From IMG/VR virus record IMGVR_UViG_3300028666_000105, positions 1-24,302 of that record: a DNA stretch of 24,302 nt; one strand, given 5' to 3'. Below are positions 12,003 to 17,221 of this stretch, one piece after another. Both the position numbers and the translations under genes were made by a program. The stretch comes from a virus. Numbering within the stretch: position 1 is the first letter of the stretch; every line of letters starts with the position of its first letter. Below the pieces are notes generated by a model. That model was not told where the DNA came from. It ran no database searches and was given only the letters and a program-made list of their open reading frames with translations.

Positions 12003-12006
12003 AGTG

Positions 12007-12015
12007 TGGTATAAT
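12007..12015 (+). promoter_or_regulatory. Extended -10 promoter (TGGTATAAT) before the tRNA block
   Basis: No convincing -35 lies at 16-18 nt. ATG (12022) follows 6 nt after TATAAT, as at 9363 and 10643. It is well placed to transcribe the tRNA block. Confidence 0.6.
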
Positions 12016-12021
12016 GGTATT

Positions 12022-12072
12022 ATGACTTACAAAAACATCGACCGTCCAGCACCCGCCGCGCCGAAAGCGTAG
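12022..12072 (+). CDS. Possible 16-codon leaderless peptide ahead of the tRNA block
   Basis: ATG at 12022 aligns with two other leaderless starts. The frame ends with TAG after 16 codons (Ala/Pro-rich), 19 nt before tRNA-Pro. It may be chance or a leader peptide. Confidence 0.25.
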   Translation: MTYKNIDRPAPAAPKA

Positions 12073-12091
12073 ACGGGGGCCTGTGCCCCAA

Positions 12092-12167
12092 CGGGGTGTG
12101 GGCTAAAGTAAGCCTCTCGATCTGGAGTCGAGTCATCATGTAGGTTCAAGTCCTACCGCCCCGACCA
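12092..12167 (+). tRNA. tRNA-Pro (UGG)
   Basis: A 7-bp acceptor with C1-G72 and A73 (Pro identity), D stem GGCT/AGCC, anticodon stem CTCGA/TCGAG and T arm GTAGG/CCTAC. CCA is encoded. The loop TCTGGAG puts UGG at 34-36, but position 33 is C rather than U, and the short D loop lacks GG. Confidence 0.75.
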
Positions 12168-12173
12168 AACTTA

Positions 12174-12248
12174 GGGTTGGTAGTTCTAATGGGAAAACAC
12201 CCGGCTTGCACCCGGAAGTTGAGAGTTCGAATCTCTCCCGATCCACCA
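12174..12248 (+). tRNA. tRNA-Ala (UGC)
   Basis: The acceptor has the Ala hallmark G3-U70, with A73 and encoded CCA. Anticodon loop CTTGCAC; one C-A mismatch at 27-43. T arm GAGAG/CTCTC. Confidence 0.9.
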
Positions 12249-12256
12249 AAGGAAAA

Positions 12257-12589
12257 ATGACGTAGATTAAGTATTTCTATATTTTCGTACGGCAAGATAT
12301 AAGTCTTGCCCAGCAGATCATCCAGACTAACCATGCGACATTTGATATGTCGGCTGAGTATGCACATGAGGGGGAACCCCCTTATATAGTCTTGATAGGA
12401 GTACCCGATAGTCAGGGACTCCAAGATGTAATTAAGTATCTGAAAGATAACGAGATACCACACGTTGCTTTCGAAGACAATGACTTTGACTTTAAGATTG
12501 GCGGGGTTGTTACCCTTCCACTTAGAGAAGAACAAAGAGAGTTGTTAAGACATTACCCGCTCTGGAGGACTCCAGAAAGTTCGCAATAA
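12257..12589 (+). CDS. Peptidyl-tRNA hydrolase 2 (Pth2)-like protein with amber codon 3
   Basis: From ATT at 12266 the frame encodes about 107 residues that follow the Pth2 layout: first strand and helix (KYFYIFVRQDISLAQQIIQT then NHA), strand PPYIVLIG, helix QGLQDVIKYLKDNEIP, then HVAFEDNDFDFKIGGVVTL. Pth2 frees tRNA from stalled peptidyl-tRNA. The nearest ATG (12257) has AAAGGA just upstream but reads ATG-ACG-TAG-ATT-AAG, with the amber at 12263-12265. The next in-frame ATG (12347) would remove the first strand and helix. So the protein needs amber readthrough, an ATT start, or is damaged. The tRNA with anticodon CUA lies 328 nt downstream of the TAG. The family call is by pattern only. Confidence 0.7.
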
Positions 12590-12593
12590 GTTT

Positions 12594-12668
12594 GCGCGGG
12601 TAGCTCAGTGGTAGAGCAGCCGATTCTACTCCGGCTTGTCGTGGGTTCGAGTCCCACTCCGCGCTCCA
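12594..12668 (+). tRNA. tRNA with anticodon CUA (amber suppressor type)
   Basis: All arms are present: acceptor GCGCGGG/TCCGCGC, D stem GCTC/GAGC, anticodon stem GCCGA/CCGGC (one A-C mismatch at 31-39), T arm GTGGG/CCCAC, T73 and encoded CCA. The loop TTCTACT has U33 and CUA at 34-36, reading UAG. C37 is unusual. G1-C72, C2-G71, G3-C70 and U73 match glycine identity elements, so it may derive from tRNA-Gly; the charging amino acid is not proven. Confidence 0.75.
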
Positions 12669-12669
12669 T

Positions 12670-12741
12670 TGGGGCGTAGAATAAATAGTTCGTAGGTCCT
12701 AAAGACCTAAGGCGTAGGTTCAATTCCTGCCGCCCCAGCCA
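12670..12741 (+). tRNA. tRNA with anticodon UAA, Gln-like body
   Basis: Acceptor TGGGGCG/CGCCCCA with U1-A72 and G73, as in tRNA-Gln. Anticodon stem TAGGT/ACCTA is perfect, with loop CCTAAAG, giving UAA (Leu codon UUA) and C33. The variable loop is short, whereas Leu tRNAs have a long arm. The D loop is only five bases. Identity is uncertain. Confidence 0.6.
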
Positions 12742-12749
12742 AGTTTGTA

Positions 12750-12989
12750 AGTGGTTCCATGAAGGATAAAGAGATTTGCGCCTCTTCTCCCGCCCTTAAG
12801 TGGACGGGTGTAGCTTAAAGCAAAGAGCGTTCATAGGCCACTAAGTTTAGTTCGTCAGGCTCCGCGCAGTCGCTACTGCCGTTCACTAGGGTTCCCAGTC
12901 CCGCGAGAGAAACTGGGTAAGTTTAAGTGGTGACGAAAGCTAGATCACAAGGTCTTCCGTAAAATCGGGCTGGGTAACCAGAAGCCACT
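12750..12989 (+). ncRNA. Unassigned structured RNA-like region between tRNAs, ~240 nt
   Basis: No open frame and no complete tRNA. A closing helix pairs 12750-12756 with 12983-12989. Inside are hairpins GCAGT-cgct-ACTGC (12866-12879), CCCAG/CTGGG (12894-12898 with 12913-12917), and CTGG-gtaa-CCAG with a GNRA loop (12970-12981), plus further short stems. It may be an independent RNA or a processing scaffold. I could not match it to RNase P RNA, tmRNA or a group I intron core. Confidence 0.45.
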
Positions 12990-12992
12990 AAC

Positions 12993-13068
12993 ATTCCGAT
13001 GGTCTAATGGCTATGATGTACGTCTCCAAAACGTTACGGTGTGGGTTCAAATCCTACTCGGTTTGCCA
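12993..13068 (+). tRNA. tRNA-Trp (CCA)
   Basis: Anticodon loop CTCCAAA gives CCA; G73 and encoded CCA, A1-U72 as expected for Trp. Acceptor pairs 2-71 and 3-70 are U-U mismatches, and the anticodon stem has one mismatch at 27-43. T arm GTGGG/CCTAC. Confidence 0.75.
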
Positions 13069-13214
13069 AGATTACCAGTACTGATAGATACAATTTCCTC
13101 TTACATAAAGAATGCCGAAAGGCAGCTATTGTGTCGCATGTTGTCTGGTATACTTTGAGGGGTTCTAACCCTTCCGCCCCGGCTCCGAGGGAGTACAAAT
13201 CGGGTAAATTTTAT

Positions 13215-13328
13215 CCTTGCTTAGCTCAATTGGCAGAGCAGCTTCAGCAAGTCCTCTCTTTGGAGTCATGGCCCAAATGAAGACCCTAGTGGAGAAGGTT
13301 GTGGGGTCGAGTCCCGCCGCAAGGCTCA
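13215..13328 (+). tRNA. tRNA-like gene with a long insertion, possibly intron-containing or decayed
   Basis: The 5' half (acceptor CCTTGC, D arm GCTC..GAGC at 13224-13239) and 3' half (T arm GTGGG/CCCGC, acceptor GCAAGG, ending CTCA) pair well. Between D and T arms there are about 60 nt instead of about 22. CTTCA (13242-13246) can pair with TGAAG (13278-13282) around a 31-nt loop. The anticodon cannot be set, and the 3' CCA is replaced by TCA. Confidence 0.5.
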
Positions 13329-13338
13329 TCTTCGTAAT

Positions 13339-13395
13339 GCTAGTGCAACGCTAGCGGGTATGTACATAACTGGGCAGGGGACTGTGTTCCTCTGC
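13339..13395 (+). other. Two hairpins upstream of a structural gene
   Basis: GCTAG/CTAGC (13339-13355) and an 8-bp stem GCAGGGGA/TCCTCTGC (13374-13395). The second is strong but has no T-run. They lie between the tRNA block and the structural gene at 13447 and may define an mRNA 5' end. Confidence 0.5.
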
Positions 13396-13446
13396 TCCCC
13401 TTCCGGCCTGATTAAGCCCCCAAAATAAAAAAAAAAAGGATTTAAA

Positions 13447-14049
13447 ATGGCTAATGTCAATAGTTCCAATGGTTATGTTTCACTTCCCGCGCAGGTAATT
13501 GGTACCACTGCGGCGACTACTCTTGCTGTTCCAGCAGCTACCGCGTTGTATCAGGGACTCCCTTCTCCCATCTTTGCTGCGGGTGCCGGTCTTTATATCG
13601 ACCCAGCGAAGAATTACCAGTCTTCAAACCCCTCTGCGGCTTCGCCCACTTATGTGAACGACAGCGTGGATGGTCGTCAGTTCCGCGTTCGCGTGGTTGG
13701 CTTTACGACTGTTTCAGCTTCGTCCACCTTCCAAGTCTCGCTGTTCAATGGTTCTAGCTCGACCACAACTAGCGACACTCTTGTGGCGATCTCTGCTTCG
13801 TACACCATCACCACAGCGTCTACTGTGAACTTTGTTCTCGAAGCGAACTTCCTCTGGGATAGCACTTCTAGCCAGTTGAACGGCTGGTTCTTCTCAGATG
13901 TTAACAACACCTATACTGGTGCGGCAGCAACTACTAAGGTTGCCAGCTTGTCAGTGACCAACCTACAGTTCATTCCCGCGTTCACCTTCGGTACTTCGAA
14001 CGCAGCGAACACTGTGACGGTCAAGGAATTCCTGTTCGAAAACGTGTAA
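13447..14049 (+). CDS. Probable virion structural protein, 200 aa
   Basis: ATG at 13447 has AAAGGA in a very A-rich leader, suited to high expression. The protein is rich in Ser, Thr, Ala, Val and Asn with long alternating beta segments (RQFRVRVVGFTTV, STFQVSLFNGSS, TVNFVLEANF) and no Cys. That composition is typical of capsid decoration or tail-surface beta-sandwich proteins. A strong hairpin with a GAAA loop follows the stop. It lies upstream of the terminase in the late-gene arm. Exact role unknown; a decoration or minor head protein is most likely. Confidence 0.6.
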   Translation: MANVNSSNGYVSLPAQVIGTTAATTLAVPAATALYQGLPSPIFAAGAGLYIDPAKNYQSSNPSAASPTYVNDSVDGRQFRVRVVGFTTVSASSTFQVSLFNGSSSTTTSDTLVAISASYTITTASTVNFVLEANFLWDSTSSQLNGWFFSDVNNTYTGAAATTKVASLSVTNLQFIPAFTFGTSNAANTVTVKEFLFENV

Positions 14050-14058
14050 TAACGGCGG

Positions 14059-14076
14059 GGAGGGGGAAACCCCTCC
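14059..14076 (+). terminator. Strong GNRA hairpin after the structural gene
   Basis: A perfect GGAGGGG-GAAA-CCCCTCC stem lies 9 nt after the stop. Only TT follows, so it may terminate weakly or mainly protect the mRNA 3' end. Confidence 0.6.
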
Positions 14077-14105
14077 TTGCGGACTTTAAAATGACGGACT
14101 ATAAT
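14077..14105 (+). promoter_or_regulatory. Plus-strand promoter for tRNA-Gln/Asn
   Basis: TTGCGG (14077-14082), a 17-nt spacer, then TATAAT (14100-14105). tRNA-Gln begins 19 nt later. Confidence 0.55.
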
Positions 14106-14123
14106 CAAAGCCAGAATAATATT

Positions 14124-14197
14124 TCTGGCATCGTTTAACGGTAAGACAACTGCCTTTGAAGCAGCGAATGGGAGTTCAATTCTCTCTGCCAGAGCCA
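14124..14197 (+). tRNA. tRNA-Gln (UUG)
   Basis: Acceptor TCTGGCA/TGCCAGA with U1-A72 and G73, encoded CCA. Anticodon loop CTTTGAA. T arm GGGAG/CTCTC. The 5' end can alternatively pair with CCAGAA just upstream (14111-14116). Confidence 0.9.
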
Positions 14198-14200
14198 CAC

Positions 14201-14276
14201 TTCCCTGTAGCATAACTGGCAGTGCGTCAAACTGTTAATTTGAAAGGTGATAGTTCGAATCTATCCGGGGGAGCCA
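14201..14276 (+). tRNA. tRNA-Asn (GUU)
   Basis: Acceptor TTCCCTG/CGGGGGA, anticodon stem TCAAA/TTTGA, loop CTGTTAA, T arm GATAG/CTATC, G73 and encoded CCA. It starts 3 nt after tRNA-Gln. Confidence 0.9.
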
Positions 14277-14281
14277 GATTT

Positions 14282-14416
14282 TTGAAAGAAAAACGAGCAT
14301 ATTCCGATAGAAAAGAATACCTAAAAAACAAGATTAAAGAAGAAGTACAGAAATGTGTTCTCTTGTGCGCCAATTGCCACGCAGAAGTTCATGCGGGTAT
14401 TACGAAGGTACCCTGA
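14282..14416 (+). pseudogene. C-terminal fragment of an HNH endonuclease
   Basis: The frame encodes about 44 residues with CVLLCANCHAEVHAG, the C-terminal zinc-binding and catalytic His end of HNH homing-type nucleases. The DH-containing first half of the motif is missing, because the frame runs back into tRNA-Asn. It begins 5 nt after that tRNA and ends TGATG, overlapping the next start. It is most likely a decayed mobile HNH gene that once lay beside the tRNA. Confidence 0.65.
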
Positions 14417-14631
14417 TGTATCGAGTATACATCGAGGACTTCAATCCTCCGATTTGGGCGATAGACGAAGGCCCCGGAACAGAACAAAAAAGATTTGAGC
14501 AGATAGTATTCGAGGCCATTGGGTTTACTCACTATGATCTATCTGCCGATAACAAAGAAAACCCTAAATGCTGGATTGAATTTCCAGAAGCAAAACTAAA
14601 AATTATCGGGGGCACGGCCCTCTTGAGGTAA
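14416..14631 (+). CDS. Hypothetical acidic protein, 71 aa
   Basis: ATG at 14416 overlaps the stop of the HNH remnant (TGATG). The sequence has an acidic/aromatic N-terminus (VYIEDFNPPIWAIDEGPGTE), a helix (QKRFEQIVFEAIGF) and a final beta hairpin (AKLKIIGGTAL). One Cys only. Small soluble alpha/beta protein; no family recognised. Confidence 0.65.
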   Translation: MYRVYIEDFNPPIWAIDEGPGTEQKRFEQIVFEAIGFTHYDLSADNKENPKCWIEFPEAKLKIIGGTALLR

Positions 14632-14633
14632 AA

Positions 14634-15026
14634 ATGTCCTTCCTAACTTCTGTGGAATCGTTCTTCAAAAAGTATTTCGCTAACACTTCGTGGACCCAAA
14701 CCGCGAGTGCAGCTATTGCTCTTACTGCCCCTTCGCTTGAGGCGCTAGTCCTTGCTGCTACTAACGCAGAGGATGCCGCTAGCATTCAGAAAGTGGTCAG
14801 CGAGGTCCAAACCGATCTCGGCGTGGTCTCCCAGCTTCTTGTGCAGGCTCAGGGCGGGACCGATGTTAAAACAACCATCACCAACGTTTTGACCTCAGTG
14901 AATGCTAACTTAGCTGGTCTTCTAGAAGCCGGACACATCAAGGACGAAGCGACGGTTACGAAAATTACGGCGCTGGTTAAAGCAGTGACTGGTGAACTCG
15001 AAGCAGTTTTAAGCGTAGTGAAGTAA
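14634..15026 (+). CDS. Ala/Val/Thr-rich helical phage protein, 130 aa
   Basis: ATG at 14634 is 2 nt after the previous stop, so translation is probably coupled. The sequence is almost all helix, rich in Ala, Val, Thr, Leu (SLEALVLAATNAEDAASIQK, then KITALVKAVTGELEAVL), low in charge, with a N-terminal aromatic segment (FLTSVESFFKKYF). It resembles the next gene in composition and start (both lead with a short aromatic/Lys segment). Their position just before a membrane protein could reflect a lysis or envelope module, but this is inference. Confidence 0.65.
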   Translation: MSFLTSVESFFKKYFANTSWTQTASAAIALTAPSLEALVLAATNAEDAASIQKVVSEVQTDLGVVSQLLVQAQGGTDVKTTITNVLTSVNANLAGLLEAGHIKDEATVTKITALVKAVTGELEAVLSVVK

Positions 15027-15382
15027 TGGGTATTACGTGGAAATCCGTTGGGCATGTATTTGCCTCTGGGTTCCATGACTTAGTTGTGGCGGCGAGAGCC
15101 GTCGCTCTATTTAGTGCGAAAGTACAGCCGGAAGCCTCCACCATAGAGTCCATCACGTCTCTCGTGCCAATATACGGGCCTGAGGCGGCGACGATAGAAC
15201 GATTAGCGTTTGCCGCCTTAGGTGAGTTTGCCGCGATAGTTAATGCAGCAGGCGGGGCCTCAGCCGCAGCAAGTCTAGTTCCCGTTGACCCGGTTCTCCT
15301 TCAAGAGGTAGAGGCAGCGTTAAAAAACAACCCCCAGTTGGTGAAACAAGCGGCTGCGTTGGTTGGTATTAAGAATGCCTAA
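15026..15382 (+). CDS. Ala-rich helical phage protein, 118 aa
   Basis: ATG at 15026 overlaps the preceding TAA (TAATG). Residues 10-60 and 66-85 are Ala/Val/Phe-rich helices (GFHDLVVAARAVALFSAKVQ, ERLAFAALGEFAAIVNAAGG), with a Pro-broken helix at the end. It is related in composition to the previous gene. Weakly membrane-like but not a clear transmembrane protein. Function unknown. Confidence 0.65.
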   Translation: MGITWKSVGHVFASGFHDLVVAARAVALFSAKVQPEASTIESITSLVPIYGPEAATIERLAFAALGEFAAIVNAAGGASAAASLVPVDPVLLQEVEAALKNNPQLVKQAAALVGIKNA

Positions 15383-16097
15383 GTGGTTGGTAGTTACAAT
15401 TGGAGTTCTCTTAGCTAGTTTGATAGGGTCTTGGATCGTTATTTCATGGCTGGGAGTATTGGAATTCCGGAGAATCGAGCCGGAATTATTGTCGTTTCTA
15501 CGAGATACACACGCGGATATCAACACCACGTCAGATAATATCAACCGCGAGTGTAATACCGGTAGACCTTGTGGGACGCTAGCCGATGTGAACCAAACCT
15601 TAGGAACGGTCAGAGGAACTTTCGGGCAAATCGAGATAGCTACTAAGAGCTTCAACAGGAATCAAGCGGTATTTTTCGGGCAAGAACAGGCGCTATATGT
15701 CCACTCAGACGCCGTTTTGACCGATTTTTCGTCTGATCTGAAGCATTTTTCGGACGTTTTGGACACCACAAATGATGTTGTGGGGGGCCTGAAACCGGTC
15801 GAATCGAGTGCTGTGGACGAGTTTGGGATGCTTAAAACGACCACTTTAAGCCTCAACGCCTACCTAAATTCCGAATATTTCGTCGGTACGACCAAGAATT
15901 TGTACAATATCACAGGCAATATTGACGGCATCAGCGGTGATATTCGAATTAAATCCCACGAGTTTTTCTTTCCAGCCCCCTGCGTAGGGCGTGTTTGTTG
16001 GTTAAAAAGAACATATACCGTCCTCAAGGACGTTGGGCCGATGGCAGAACCCTTCTATTGGGGCGTCGAGGCTTTTAAGGCGATAAATGGCAAATAG
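15375..16097 (+). CDS. Membrane-anchored coiled-coil protein, 240 aa
   Basis: ATG at 15375 overlaps the previous gene by 8 nt. An earlier TTG (15363) has no support. Residues 4-28 are a transmembrane anchor (WLVVTIGVLLASLIGSWIVISWLGV). Residues 40-165 are Asn/Thr/Asp-rich with heptad-like helices (RDTHADINTTSDNINREC, and LTDFSSDLKHFSDVLDTTND). Three or four Cys in the outer domain could form disulphides. The N-in topology places most of the protein outside the membrane. It may be an inner-membrane spanin-like or injection-associated protein; not proven. Confidence 0.7.
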   Translation: MPKWLVVTIGVLLASLIGSWIVISWLGVLEFRRIEPELLSFLRDTHADINTTSDNINRECNTGRPCGTLADVNQTLGTVRGTFGQIEIATKSFNRNQAVFFGQEQALYVHSDAVLTDFSSDLKHFSDVLDTTNDVVGGLKPVESSAVDEFGMLKTTTLSLNAYLNSEYFVGTTKNLYNITGNIDGISGDIRIKSHEFFFPAPCVGRVCWLKRTYTVLKDVGPMAEPFYWGVEAFKAINGK

Positions 16098-16434
16098 TTA
16101 TTCAACTCAACCAATGATTCTAGACACAGATATTGCTAGCTATCGTACCGGGGCTAGCGTTACTTCCGGAGTCAGAATTCTTAAATTAGCTTTGGTGGTT
16201 GGTGGCTCTGCCGCTTCGGCTGGCACGGTGACGATTACCCTCCCGGCGAACAGCAAGCCTCTCTACATACCCCTTGTAGTTGCTAACGCGGCAGCAGCTA
16301 ACTCTTTGATTATAAATGACAATCCAACGGGCCAAGCCGTACTTACTTGGCAAGATTTCGCAGTTACAGGACTGACAGCGACAGGAACAAAGCTGTATCT
16401 CTGGACTTCCGGAAGCGGAGCGAACGCAAGTTAA
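16087..16434 (+). CDS. Small beta-rich virion-type protein, 115 aa
   Basis: ATG at 16087 overlaps the previous gene by 11 nt. The sequence is Ala, Ser, Thr, Val-rich with alternating strands (VRILKLALVVGGSA, GTVTITLPANSKPLYIPLVV, GTKLYLWTSGSG). It resembles small surface or decoration proteins and is similar in style to the protein at 13447-14049. Function unknown. Confidence 0.6.
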   Translation: MANSYSTQPMILDTDIASYRTGASVTSGVRILKLALVVGGSAASAGTVTITLPANSKPLYIPLVVANAAAANSLIINDNPTGQAVLTWQDFAVTGLTATGTKLYLWTSGSGANAS

Positions 16435-16685
16435 TGACTACTACCATACCTAACCCCGAAGAGAACTACAACAAGGGTATACCCAACGATGAGGGGGTCT
16501 GCCCCTGTTGCGGATATTGCAAGCATTGTGGCCGCAGCAATCCTCAGTTCGTTCCTTACACTCCTTGGATCACTTACACGTATTATCCTTATCCTAGCAT
16601 CACTACCTCGGGGTATATTACCACTGGGACATACGATCAGCCGGGTTCAACCAATATAACATTTACCGGAGGAACTTTAAGCTAA
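16434..16685 (+). CDS. Cys-motif protein with Tyr/Thr-rich tail, 83 aa
   Basis: ATG at 16434 overlaps the previous TAA (TAATG). CPCCGYCKHCG (residues 23-33) is a dense Cys/His cluster that should bind one zinc. The tail is rich in Tyr, Pro, Thr and Ser (TPWITYTYYPYPSI) and has low complexity. I have seen similar short proteins just upstream of terminase genes in other phages, but the role is unknown. Confidence 0.65.
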   Translation: MTTTIPNPEENYNKGIPNDEGVCPCCGYCKHCGRSNPQFVPYTPWITYTYYPYPSITTSGYITTGTYDQPGSTNITFTGGTLS

Positions 16686-16990
16686 TGGCATCCCCAGAAA
16701 AATCTCTCGGCAAAGGAAGAAAGTCTTCCAGCAAGAAGAAGTCTCCGAAGAAAAAGATTCGTCACACCCATATCGAGCATGGGGATGATGGCAGTCACGT
16801 AATCCGTCACTCGTTCGATCAGGGCGGGGGAGAAGGCGATGCACCCACTCCCGATTCTATCCACGGCGTAGGCGACAGTGATGGCCTTCTACAGCACATG
16901 CAGGGGCAATTCGGTGGGCAACTACCCGGAGCCGATGCAGGCGCAGGAGCGGGTCCCGCAGGGCCAGCAGCACCCCCACAAGGAATGTAA
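16685..16990 (+). CDS. Basic-to-Gly/Pro-rich phage protein, 101 aa
   Basis: ATG at 16685 overlaps the previous stop (TAATG). Residues 8-26 are Lys/Ser-rich (GKGRKSSSKKKSPKKK); residues 28-50 hold several His; the C-terminal half is Gly/Ala/Pro-rich (GADAGAGAGPAGPAAPP). It is probably disordered and could bind DNA or the packaging machinery near the terminase. No family name. Confidence 0.65.
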   Translation: MASPEKSLGKGRKSSSKKKSPKKKIRHTHIEHGDDGSHVIRHSFDQGGGEGDAPTPDSIHGVGDSDGLLQHMQGQFGGQLPGADAGAGAGPAGPAAPPQGM

Positions 16991-17139
16991 TGCCGTACAA
17001 AAGTAAAGCGCAAGAAGGATATTTCAACGCTAACAAAGCCAAGCTAGAGAAGCAAGGCGTTAATGTTGATGAGTGGAACTCGGCGTCTAAGGGAAAGAAA
17101 CTTCCTAAGAAGGTGAAAAGTGGCAGCAAAACCAAGTAA
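16990..17139 (+). CDS. Small Lys-rich phage protein, 49 aa
   Basis: ATG at 16990 overlaps the previous stop (TAATG). The sequence begins PYKSKAQEGYFNANKAKLEK and then reads GVNVDEWNSASKGKKLPKKV. This layout occurs in small proteins adjacent to packaging genes in many phages. Lys-rich; function unknown. Confidence 0.65.
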   Translation: MPYKSKAQEGYFNANKAKLEKQGVNVDEWNSASKGKKLPKKVKSGSKTK

Positions 17140-17221
17140 GCCTGCGAAAGCGCAGATGAAAGTTAAGATCAAAGGCACCCCTGAAAAGGTGGTTGCGGGG
17201 CTTAAGAAACTATCTAAGTAA
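17120..17221 (+). CDS. Tiny basic protein, 33 aa, before terminase
   Basis: GTG at 17120 lies within the end of the previous gene, with AAGGTG about 5 nt upstream. The TAA overlaps the terminase ATG (TAATG). Eleven of 33 residues are Lys (KPSKPAKAQMKVKIKG). It probably couples translation into the terminase gene. Confidence 0.5.
   Translation: MAAKPSKPAKAQMKVKIKGTPEKVVAGLKKLSK

Noticed and set aside
12146-12535. Minus-strand open frame of 129 codons
   Set aside because: It is antisense to tRNA-Ala and the Pth2-like gene, with no ribosome site; composition follows the opposite strand.
12742-12992. Group I intron, RNase P RNA or tmRNA
   Set aside because: The conserved core sequences of these RNAs were not found.
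13069-13200. Additional tRNA near TTGAGGGGTTCTAACCC
   Set aside because: A T-arm-like hairpin is present, but no matching acceptor or anticodon arm could be built.
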